Assembly (NCBI RefSeq): GCF_022539505.1
Contig: NC_061510.1
Location: 36,667,047-36,731,046 of the forward strand
Length of the DNA: 64,000 nucleotides
Reading direction: 5' to 3'
Origin: Lolium rigidum
Taxonomy: Eukaryota; Streptophyta; Magnoliopsida; Poales; Poaceae
The notes beneath the pieces are model-generated. The model was given only the letters and a program-made list of their open reading frames with translations. It searched no databases and was not told the origin of the DNA. Shown here one piece after another: positions 33,923 to 45,000 of the stretch (position 1 is the first letter of the stretch; each line of letters starts with the position of its first letter). The translations under genes and the position numbers were made by a program.

Positions 33923-34126
33923 TAGGCGAACCACGAGGCCCAGGACGCCGGCCGCGTCCACCACGAGGCACAGGACGTGGTCGAACGCGCCGAGCGCGTT
34001 CTATGGGAGGTCGGGTCGTGGGGGAAGCGGGCCGTGATGCCGCAGGAGGCGGAGCGCGCCGAAGCTACGAGGAGGGCCAACACGAGGGCGGACGCGAAGG
34101 AACGCCGGCGGGCGGCCGCCGTCGAG

Positions 34127-34284
34127 CCACCTAGCTGATAAAGCTGGAGTGGAATCCTCACGCGATCGGCGTCCACGGTCACGCAAACGCGGCCCAGATT
34201 TTGGCCACCTAGCTGATAAAGCTGGAGTGGAATCCTCACGCGATCGGCGTTCACGGTCACGCAAACGCGACCCAGATTTTGGCC
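34127..34284. repeat. Two tandem ~78 bp units
   Basis: Units 34127-34204 and 34205-34284 start CCACCTAGCTGATAAAGC and differ at only a few positions, including CGTCCACG against CGTTCACG. Confidence 0.9.
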
Positions 34285-34414
34285 GGGTTTGGGTCATCTC
34301 AGACGCCGCGGTCATCCGCATTTGTGATGCGTGGCCACGTTGGACCGCGTTTTTGTCCGTTTTGACCCATCCGAACACGCAGGCGCGGGATGGGTACTCG
34401 CATTGGAGATGCCC

Positions 34415-35316
34415 TCGTGACTTCTGGCCCATACAACAAGCAGTCAAAAATCAATACAGTAAAGTTTATTATTCGCGCACAAGAGGATATCACTGAGTTG
34501 ACGCACCTAAACCTGCTACCATCACTACGCACCATCAACATGAAAATGACGCACATGCAATTTCGTACAAGGAGTGCCATATATTTTTGATGCTTGGTGT
34601 CGTGGAGCACTCTCCTCCACTTTGTTTCCCCTCTACTAGTCTTAACTTATTAAGAGGACGCTCGACTTCAACCATATTCACCAAACAACTCTGTCCTGGC
34701 TCAGTTTAACCATGCTCCTTGCGACACCATCACACCTTCTTTCTTATTTCATGGTACATAAACCCTCTAGCACAATGTTAAAGCAATGATGGTGTAGAAG
34801 GATGAGACACACAAGTCGATTGACAATACATTCAACATTCTGATGAAACTTCGTCCGTGAGGCCAAACAATTACCCAAATCCAAAAAAAAAAAATCATCA
34901 CGGTAGCAAAGCAGAGTGCTTTCACTTAAGAGGTGAGTATCAAGGCAACATTCATATCATGTAATATCTTTACCAACTGTTTAGCTAGGGATTTGTCTTC
35001 CTACACTAAATTGTACATGCTCAAATAAGAGCTATATGCGGGGAAATCAAAATAAGTTGCACAACTCAAAAAAAAATTGTTGATAAGACTCGTAATCAGA
35101 ATTTATATGATTATGTGCACAAATTCTTGAACAAAAAGATACATAACATTTACCGAAACACTTTTTCTAAAAAAAAGACTGACAAGAAAAATAATATGGC
35201 GACAACACTAAATCCGAAATCCCTAACAGGCCAAAGGAAAACACCTCGCCCAAAAAATGTTGTATTTGAAGCATCTTCATCAGGGTTGCCGGTAGTTGTA
35301 TCATCGGGTTCCATTT
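34415..35316. other. Intergenic, 3' flank of the ankyrin/PGG gene
   Basis: AT-rich, no supported gene. The part next to 35316 should contain the 3' UTR and polyadenylation signals of the minus-strand gene; several AATAAA-like strings exist but none is decisive. Confidence 0.5.
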
Positions 35317-36024
35317 CTAGAACTGGTTCCTTGTATATGCAGCCCAGACAAAAATGAATATAATGGGCCAAAATTCCATCAATGTGTTGAATAGTATTCT
35401 TGTTGTTACCAATACCAATGTGCGAATTAGCCCAATTCGAGTGCATAACGGCGGTGCTAAAAGAGCCCACTTTATCCAAAATTCTGTTTTGTTGCATAGG
35501 ATAACAAGAGGGCTAATGACACAGATAGTGATGGCAGACTTGTGAGCAACTGGCGCTAGCACCATATACAAACCTAGTGCAAAAGCTACCATGAAGCATG
35601 TGATCGACATTGACGCAAAATATAAGGCTACCAGTAAGTAAATTCTGCGACTGTGTGGGTTTAAAATAGAGTAACCTGAATACATGAGGCCCACGATAGA
35701 CATCGCAGACAGGATGAAGGACAATGTGCTGGCTAGTATGAATGCATCAAAAGCATACCTCCCAGCAAGTGTTGGCGTGCCTCCATTAGTATGTTCATCA
35801 TCTCTGTACCCTCCAGGAAGGGCGAAAGTAGCACCAAATGTCACGGTTGCAATTAGAACTGCACCAATACACAGTGTCTGTGTTGATTCTTTCATGTTCT
35901 TCAATTCTTCTCTTTGAGTATGTTTTAACTGGTGATTGTAGTTTTCCTCAAAGTGATCGCGACGACAATTACCACTCCTAGCATGAACGACTTTGAGTGC
36001 ATAATGTATTCTTGTTTCACTATT
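35317..36024 (-). CDS. Ankyrin/PGG gene, coding exon 3
   Basis: The acceptor is TTTGTGCAG|AATAGTG. The exon is open for 235 codons to a stop at 35317-35319. A basic, His-rich linker precedes [20 protein letters not shown], the start of the PGG domain. Hydrophobic helices follow, including [20 protein letters not shown] and [20 protein letters not shown], and a last one near the C-terminus ([12 protein letters not shown]). Confidence 0.87.
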   Translation of the reverse strand, partial: NSETRIHYALKVVHARSGNCRRDHFEENYNHQLKHTQREELKNMKESTQTLCIGAVLIATVTFGATFALPGGYRDDEHTNGGTPTLAGRYAFDAFILASTLSFILSAMSIVGLMYSGYSILNPHSRRIYLLVALYFASMSITCFMVAFALGLYMVLAPVAHKSAITICVISPLVILCNKTEFWIKWALLAPPLCTRIGLIRTLVLVTTRILFNTLMEFWPIIFIFVWAAYTRNQF

Positions 36025-39000
36025 CTGCACAAACGAAAGAGAAATAGGTGAAGCCAAACCACACAGATCTTCATTATTTTATATTGTATCAAGGGCAGTA
36101 ATTAAAAACAAAAAAAATACATTACCTGATCATCAAACAATCCTGGGGGAATCTTATATCGCGATATATCTAGAGCAGTTTGCCCTTTCTTATTTGATAT
36201 ATTTAAATGTATTTGCCGATTCCCTAACAAAGCACAAAACATGAGAAGACTCCCTGCCTGGATAGCTAGGTGTAGTGCAGTGTTTCCATCATAGTCCTGA
36301 ATGTTCAGAATCCATGAGAGTGACTGATTTCTGCAAACAAAACTGACAATCCGAACTTTATTATTCTCAGCAGCTATATGAAGGAATGTCCTTCCCATAG
36401 TGTCTTGCAAACCAGCACTGCTTGTAGACTTCTTAAGAAACATGATGATTGTCCCTCTTTCGCCAACAGAAGCAGCAACGTGTATTGGAAATAATCCTTT
36501 GTTGTCGGATTGATACAATGCAGCTGGGTTAGCTTCCAATATTAGTGAACATACACTTCCTCGATGACTTTGCTGTACAAGAGCTGCAGCAAAATGGAGA
36601 GGCGTACTCCCATTTTCATCCCTTTGTGTAGTGAGATCATTGTTCCACTCCAGGAGCTTTTTTGTAAGCTCTGCAAATGGGTCTTTCTGTTAAATTAATT
36701 AAAGTGAAAATATTACTACTAGGGAAGTGAAACACTCAACTAGAATTGAAAAGCAGAGTAAGAATATTATTTTTTCTTGGAAGTCTTCAGTGATTCTTAG
36801 ACCCTTAAATTATACTCCCTCCGTCCTCAACTAAGTGGACGTTTAGGTTCAAAATTTATCCACAAAAGAGTATACTTCTCTCTTTTCAATGTACTTTAAA
36901 ATGCTTCTCTCTCATCACACGGGGATCAAGACCAATAACATTTAGCACATGGCCTTCTTCTTTTCTACATGCAAGTAGCACACTAGATGTGGTGAAACTA
37001 AGAGCATCTCAACTGGCGGTGCCAATAGCGACCCCCATAGGTCTATTGGGGTTCTAGACTTCTAGTCATAAAATAAGCTTCCACTAGCGTCCCCCAAAAT
37101 GCGCCGCCAAGTACAATAGCAGGCGAACCCCACCCGCGCCCGGTACAAAGGTTCCTATTGGGAGCACTGGCTACAAACTCTAGCTCAGCACATGTGCAAC
37201 GGGCCCAGTCGCAGTGAGACCCCCTCCAAAAGATTCTCGTCTCATACTTTTTCTTTCCCCACCTTTTTGTCTTTATGCATAGAGAGGCATGCATGGCCTG
37301 TTGCGGGGGCACCTATTGGGGTTAACCGTTGTGTGACCCTGCTCCCAATAGCACATGGCCCATGCCCTGTAGCTTGCTGCCGGCACGCATGCCGGCGATT
37401 TTATGGGGGCTTCCGGTGGAGATGCTCTAAGGAGGTGAGAGATGGGGGGTGACACTTTCCCAATGCAAAAATCTTAATATGCCTTGAAAAACCTAAACAT
37501 ACACTCTTTCAAGGACGGAGGGAGTATAATCAAATACATATTAGAATGTGAACACATTCCACTGTGTTACGAAGTTTGTTATTTACATTAAAAAACATCA
37601 TAAACCCCCATCTTGCACATAAGAGTTATTAGACCTAAATATGGAATTCTACGCCAAGTGAGGATATAGTGCAATCAAGTGCACGTGCTCCTATTAGCTT
37701 GAGTAAAACAGTGTGGAGATGGTTCGTAAATGGAAATTATTGTTTTGCACATTTGAGCTATTTGGAAAAAGGAAAACTCAGTACAACGGTCCACAGTATT
37801 ATGGTAATTTAACCGTTTCTTCATCTTCAGAACATCTTATTTACATTTTGAAGCATTTCTTTTACATGATCAGAATCTTTTTCATACGAATGACCACTTT
37901 GAAGTTGCCATCGCCACCATCCCTAAGAGGGGATAAGTTGGTTTCATAGAATAAGTGGGAAAGGGCCAGGTTTTAGAATTTATCGGCAGCCATAAGAAAA
38001 GGAGAGAGGTGGAACAATGTAAATGGGTGCACATTTGACAAATTTACTGGGAGTAATGAAGAAAATACGCCTTTTATTACCAACATTAACTAGGAGTAGT
38101 AGCTGATGAAAATATGGTGGAGCACCTAGGTGCCAGCGCACCTGGTTTCAATTTTTTTGAAAAATGCGATTTAAATATTTTAGAAAATTTTGAAATAATT
38201 CACGCGTGTATATGACACCTTGATATTTGCCTGTGCAAATTTTCAAGAAAAAATATGATCGTATGTGACCTACACAAAAAAGAGAAAACTGAACTTTGTT
38301 ATACTGTAAATAGTGTACGTGTACTTCTTACACTGTAAACAGTATGATTTGTTATTTTTGTGTAGGTTACATACTTTCTTATTTTCGGTTCAAACTTGAC
38401 ATGCCCATACCTGAATACATTCTCTACACACATGATTTATGCCGATTTTTTATAAGTAATTTTAGTATTTTTTAGAAATTTATTGTTGAAAACGGGTTCT
38501 GGCGCACCCGAGAGCCAAAAATCTGCGTCCTAGTAGCTGAAGGCTATATTGGAAATGGGCCCTTCCCTTAAATACCTTGGGGGGGGGGGTATTAAAATGG
38601 AGCCCCATGTAGGGGCATGCCATGATGCAGTATGTGTGGATGAAAAAGATACACTCAAGACTCACATATGTGGAACTTATTCCATGTGAGAACCTGACAA
38701 AAATTAGGTGTGAAATAAACTTGTCAAACATTGGATTGTTTTTTTTTTATGGCCAAAACATATCGATCCTCATATAGAGTTAAAGCAAACACTTCTGCTT
38801 CAGTACACCCCCCTCCCCAAACTCAAACAGACAACGACTAAGATCGCCCTGTCTCCCTTCATAACGAACGGCATGACAGTAATTAGTGAATTATCAAGTC
38901 ATATGTAGAGCCATACTAAAGCCCATACGGTCTGTTTGGAATGCATCTGTATGAGTATGTATGATCAGTTACAGCCTCTATCTGCTACTTTCTTGGCTTG

Positions 39001-42000
39001 GCAGACTGAGAGCAACCTGACGAACGGCTGCCTGACATGTCGATCGACTAGATCCTACGAACTAATTTGATTCCGGACTCTGCAGTTAGTTGGGAGTTGG
39101 GATGGAATACAGAGCGGATTAATCTGATTCCGGCCATGGCGTGGTATTGTGCTGTTCAGGGATCGAGTTTTGTCAATGGCATGCAGTGTTCTGTATGCAC
39201 ACAGAGTGGTTTACTGATCTAGGTTTGGGCTTGCAATTGGTGTTTCCTGTAAATGTCCTTCTGATAACAACAGTACAGTAAGAACTGAAGTGTGGGAAAT
39301 GGTATATATTAGTTGAAAAGAGAAATTTAGACATTGGGAGCGGAAATATCTTGCAGAGGAACTTGTACTGCATCATTGTGCCTTGATTACATATCTCTCT
39401 GAACATTTGGGTCATTAAATACAGTACTGTTCAGTAATGCTAACAACACCAGACTAATATGTGACACTTCCAACTATCAAAGCATACAAGAACGCACCAT
39501 ATCGTTATTCTTGTATCAGAAGTAATATGCCATTTCATACTGTCTATTAGGGTGTTCAAGGCCTGTGTCATGGTTACTGAATTTTATTCATCGGATTAGA
39601 TTTAATTGGTTGTTTCTCATGAACAGCAATTTTCTTCATGTGATGTACTCTTTCAGAGAGTTTCATAGAACCACTATGAATCGGTGCAATGGATTAGTCA
39701 AAGTGTTCAGGTCATATATGGTACTGAATGCATAAATACCCAGTTTGAGAACTATGTGTTGCCTCAGAGGATTATTGTTATGGTCCTTGATCTCGAATCA
39801 CCAACAAGTAGCAGATTACAGGGATACAAGAGAATTGGGAAGGGAGGAAGGAGAGTCCAAGGACGAAGCCTAGCTTCAGATCCCGATTCAAATGCCAGTT
39901 CTACTTTTCGTGCCCCTCACGAAGGAGTTCATCGCTAGATAAAGGAGACCCGGTCCCACGGACCCGTCTTCAGCTGGCCAGCTCTTCGCCAGCTGGATCA
40001 CGCCTTCCCGAAATACGCCTCCTGCGTATGTCCCGTGCTCGTCCTCGTTTAACTCCTGACTGCATCTCCTGGCACGGCACCTGGGTCGTAACATTCTCCC
40101 CTCCTTGAGAAACGGCGTGTCCCCACGCCGTCGTCATGTCGTAGCGGCGCTGGATGTCGTCCTTGTCTTCCCAAGTTGCCAAGTTTGGAGGCAGGCCCTC
40201 CCATTGCACCAGTATCTGGGAGTGAGTGGTGTTGCCGCGCTTGACCAGACGATGATCCAGTACTCGCTGAGGACCCTGGACAGCCTGCAGAAGATCGATG
40301 GACGGTGGCAGGTGCTTGCTCACCGGCGTACTGGGGCGCACCGCCTTCTTCAAGAGTGAAACATGGACGACGTCGTGTATCTTGCTTGTCGCTGGCAAGT
40401 CGAGCTTGTACGCCACTGTGCCCACGCGCTTTGTGATGGCGTATGGACCATAGTATCGGAACGCCGGCTTCTGGTGAGGTCGCTGAGCCACCGATGTCTG
40501 GATATACGGTTGTAGCTTGAGGAAAACATGATCGCCCACCGCGAACTCGCGCTCAGTGCGGTGCTTGTCTGCTTGATGCTTCATCCTCTGCTGTGCTCGT
40601 ATCAGCTGCTGCTTGAGCAGCTCCCAGACAATCTCCCGTTCCCGCAGCCATGCAGCGAGGTCAGTAACTTGACACTGATCAACTTGAATGGTTCCGAATT
40701 CACGAGGAAGACGATTGAAGAGTACCTGGAATGGAGTAGTGCCAAGGGCTGAGTGGTACGATGTATTGTACCGGTACTCAGCCAGATGCAGCCAATGGAA
40801 CCAATTGCCCGGACAAGAGTGAACAGCACACCTCGGATAAGCTTCCAAACATTGATTAACCCTCTCTGTTTGACCATCGCTCTGCGGATGATACGAAGAA
40901 CCGAGACGAAGCTCGGTCTGCGACGGTCGAAACAACTCCTGCCAAAGAGTACTTGTGAATATTCTGTCACGGTCCGAGATGATGGCTTGTGGTAGTCCAT
41001 GAATCTTGAAGACATTGGTCATGTATGCCTTGGCCACTTGCAATGCTGTAAACGGATGCTTCAAAGGAATGAAATGGCTGTATCTGGAGAACTTGTCCAC
41101 GATCACCAAGATTGTATCATGGTTAGCTGACCGAGGAAGCCCTTCAATAAAGTCCAATGAGATTACTTCCCATGGCTGACCTGGAATATCTAGTGGCTGA
41201 AGCAGTCCTGCAGGTGCACGTCGTTCTGTTTTCGCTTGTTGACAAGTCACACACTCCTGAACGAACTGTTTCACTGATTGCTTCATGCCTGCCCAAGCAA
41301 ATAGACGTTTCACTCGATGATAAGTTGCATGGAACCCCGAGTGCCCTCCAACTGCACTATCATGCAGAGAGCGAACCAATTGTTGCTGAGTGACAGCATC
41401 CTTGCCGATCCAAATGCGACCCTTATAACGGATAAGTCCTCCCCCGGAATGTTGCCGGTGCTGTCGTCAATCCAAATGGCATTACCTTGAATTCAAAGTG
41501 GCCTTGATGCGTGCGGAACGCAGTTTTGTGTTCCTCCCCCGGCCTCAGTCTGATCTGATGATAGCCCGCCCGGAGATCCGGCTTTGGAGAACCAGCATGC
41601 CCCCGCTAACTCATCCAGGAGCTCATCAATCACAGGCAACGGGTATCTGTTTTTGATGGTGATTGCATTAAGTAAGCGATAGTCAATGCAAAACCTCCAT
41701 GTAAGGTCCTTTTTGCGCACCAAAAGCACAGGAGACGAGAACGGACTTGCACTAGGTTGTATTAAACCTGCCTTTAACATCGTCTTCACCTGCTGTTCAA
41801 TCTCACTTTTCTGTGCCGGTGTATATCTGTACTGACGGCTATTCACTGGGTGAGCTCCGGGAATCAGCGGAATAGTATGATCCCAATCTCGGGCTGGCGG
41901 CAATTCAGTTGGTTCACGGAAAACATCTGAGAACTCCTGGAGCAAGATGTGCACTGGTCGTGGCATATCATCCGTTTTCTGATCATCTTCAGCAACAAAA

Positions 42001-45000
42001 ACTGCCACCATGTGTAACACCGAATTTGCACGCTCCATTGCTTGCAGCTGTGCTATAGAGATAGGAGCACATTCAGTAGCTGTATTTTGCACTCCTCTCA
42101 AGAACACCAGCTCCCCGTTGTGCTGAAACTGTAAAGTTTTGTGTACCCAGTTCACATTCATAGGGCTGACTGATTCTAGCCAATCCATGCCCACCACCAT
42201 ATCATAGCAACCTAAGGCGAGAATGCGTAGATCTGTGGTGAATGAATGTCCTTGTGACCACCATGTACATGCTGAAAGCTGCTGATCACAGGTGAGAATG
42301 CCCCCATTTGCAATCCTGACCTTGGCCTCAGGAATATGCTGTGGTGTAGTCTTCAGTCGTGCAGCTACCTTCTCACTAATAAAGCAGTGTGAGCTACCAG
42401 AATCAACCAAGATCAGCACCTCTTGATCCTCTATCATGCCCACCAAACGCACAGTCGTTGGTGTCGTTGCTCCCGATATTGCCAGCTTCGATATCGACAT
42501 CAAAATATCATCATCAGATTCTTCCTCAGCTTCCTCCAGGTACCGCTCTGCTTGCAGCAAGTCCAGCAGCTCCTCGACGACATGTAATTGAACTGTCGTC
42601 GCGCATTGGTGGCCTTGGCCCCAACGCTCGCCGCACTTGAAACATAAGCCACGTGCTCGACGATAAGCACGCAAGGCTCCCACTCGATCATCTCCGCGTC
42701 CATTGTCGATGCGTGCAGGTCGATCTGCAGCGCGTGCACCATCCACACCACGTCTGTCTTCCGCAGCTGGTGGTGGAGCCGGCAGCATGGGGCGCGCGGA
42801 AGGTGCTCCCAATGCCAGCAGTGGGCGAGCCGGGTAGCGGCCCTGCCCTCCTCCTTCATGTCTCCGGTAATCCCGCCTTGGCAAGGCGTCAACCAGCTCC
42901 TCCTGCATCGTAGCCAAAGAGAAAGCAGTATCCAAATCCCTTGGTCTATGTAACACGACACCAGATTTAATTTCTACTTTCAACCCTTCCAGAAACTGTG
43001 TGGTGAAAAATAAGGCATCAATGGCAGGATTGTGTGCTAAAATTTGGTGCATCAGATCTTCAAATTGGTTCATGTACTCGCTAACTGAACCCTGCTGCTT
43101 GAGAGTGTTAAACTGACGGAGCAGTGCCTGATACTGCTCGCGTCCGAATTTCTCTAACAGCAACTCACACAACCCCTTCCAGTTTGCTATATCATGGTGT
43201 TTCTCATGAACTTGCAGCCAACGCGCTGCGTTGCCGGTGAAATGGAGAGTAGCTACCCTAACCCACATCTCAGGTTGTAACCCATAGACATCGAAATACT
43301 TCTCGCATCTCGCTTTCCAGAACTGGGGATTTTCCCCATCGAAGGATGGGAAATCCAGTTTTGGTAGTGCCCAGTGGTGGTGTGAAGTACGAGGATCTCT
43401 GCCGTCGAAGGAATCGTGCGAATTCATGGTACTGGAGAGTAATTGACTCGCACCTGTGACCGGAGGAACGATACTGGGCACGATCCCGAGCACGTTTCCC
43501 CCGGTGGCGTGTTGCTGGCGGTGGCCGCTGGGCCCGGAGGTGTCGCCGCTGCCGCTGCCGAGAAGTGGCCCAGGCGCGCGTCCTCCATGATCTCCATCTG
43601 GCTCCGCCGTGGTTGTCGGCGAAATCGAGCCCTCCAGATGCGGGGCGAGGCGGTCGACCTTGACGCGAAGCGCCTCCACTTGCGCCTGGAGATCCGTGAT
43701 CACTGGCTTCCAGTTGTCGACGGAGGACTGCAGTGTCTCGAACTTGGCCTCCGTCGAGGCGCGCCCTTCACGGACCGCGGCGGTGAGAGCCGCGATCTGC
43801 TCCTCCATCGTCATGAGCTTCTGCGTGGCCTTGGTGCGATATCGGGGCTTCTCCAGGTACTCCAGGATCGGATTTCTGCTCTGATACCAGATGTTATGGT
43901 CCTTGATCTCGAATCACCAACAAGTAGCAGATTACAGGGATACAAGAGAATTGGGAAGGGAGGAAGGAGAGTCCAAGGACGAAGCCTAGCTTCAGATCCC
44001 GATTCAAATGCCAGTTCTACTTTTCGTGCCCCTCACGAAGGAGTTCATCGCTAGATAAAGGAGACCCGGTCCCACGGACCCGTCTTCAGCTGGCCAGCTC
44101 TTCGCCAGCTGGATCACGCCTTCCCGAAATACGCCTCCTGCGTATGTCCCGTGCTCGTCCTCGTTTAACTCCTGACTGCATCTCCTGGCACGGCACCTGG
44201 GTCGTAACATTTATCTATCATATTTCGTGAACACCGGGACAAGACAGGTTAGCTGAAAGAGGGAAAAGGCATATGCTAGATGCTGCTCAATTCTTGATGC
44301 TTCAGATGAATTTAATGAATTTTAGTGAGAAAACTACATAAATACAAATCGAACTAGGAGGAATAGGAGGCAAAACCATGCTGAAAAACATCTGCAGAAA
44401 ACAGTAGGAATCCAGATTTGCTAAGAGATGACTGGGTACCTGTCCCTCGAAGAACTGCAGCATGCAATGCATTCTGTCCATTTTGCCCAGAGTAAGAAAG
44501 CTTCATGTGACTCGCATTATAAAGCGTCTCAACAATGATGTCCTCTTCCAGCAATATGGCTAGGTACAGAGGTGAAGTGCCATGTTTCGGAAAACTGGCC
44601 AACTCTGAGTTTTCCTTCATAAGCAGCTTGACTATACTATTGTTCCCAATGCGTACTGCCTGATGCAATGCTGTCTCCTTATCCTTGTTTTCTATTTCCA
44701 GCAGTTCCTTCCCTTTGTTAACACCTGTATTATCCTCGTCCCAGCTGGCCAGTCCAATGAGATGAGAGACCATTCGAGACCTCCCGGCCCGTGAGGCGCA
44801 ATGCAGGGGCGTGTCGCCATTGTTGTTTTGCACAAACAAAAGGTGTTTTGCCTTGCTATGGATGATGTCGGCGCTCCTCAAGAAGCCATCGCTGTCACCA
44901 TATGTGGCCACCATATGCAATGCAGTGCCCCCTTCAACGGTGACCCCCTCCAGGAGTGACAAAGCAGATACCGAAGGCAGCTGGTTCAGAGACGCTTCAA

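Larger units (their letters stand above)
33186..34414. mobile_element. GC-rich terminal-inverted-repeat element, about 1.2 kb
   Basis: The left end GGGCATCCCAACGCAGGTACCC pairs imperfectly with the reverse complement of the right end, GGGCATCTCCAATGCGAGTACC. Flanking bases TCA and TCG could be a 3 bp duplication with one mismatch, which would fit PIF/Harbinger, but this is weak. The GC-rich interior contrasts sharply with the AT-rich flanks and carries an ORF with a TATA box and a tandem duplication. The class of element is uncertain. Confidence 0.55.
39776..44209 (-). mobile_element. Chromodomain Ty3 element (Reina-like), RT-deleted, with indistinguishable LTRs
   Basis: 318 bp LTRs at 39776-40093 and 43892-44209 look identical base for base. 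They start TGTTATGG and end CGTAACA. PBS at 43878-43889 (TGGTATCAGAGC on the minus strand) and PPT at 40094-40107. Flanks ATTAT and TTTAT suggest a 5 bp duplication with one mismatch. Short LTRs, a tRNA-Met PBS and a chromodomain after integrase point to the Reina branch of chromoviruses. An internal deletion removes the RT catalytic block and RNase H. It lies in the same orientation as the host gene. Confidence 0.92.

Noticed and set aside
33485..33971. Long minus-strand frames opposite the GC-rich ORF
   Set aside because: Very GC-rich DNA leaves several frames open; no TATA, context or motif supports the minus strand.
39684..39938. Two identical C-termini in plus-strand frames at 39684-39938 and 43443-44054
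   Set aside because: The shared text is just the duplicated LTR of the Reina-like element read in the wrong strand.
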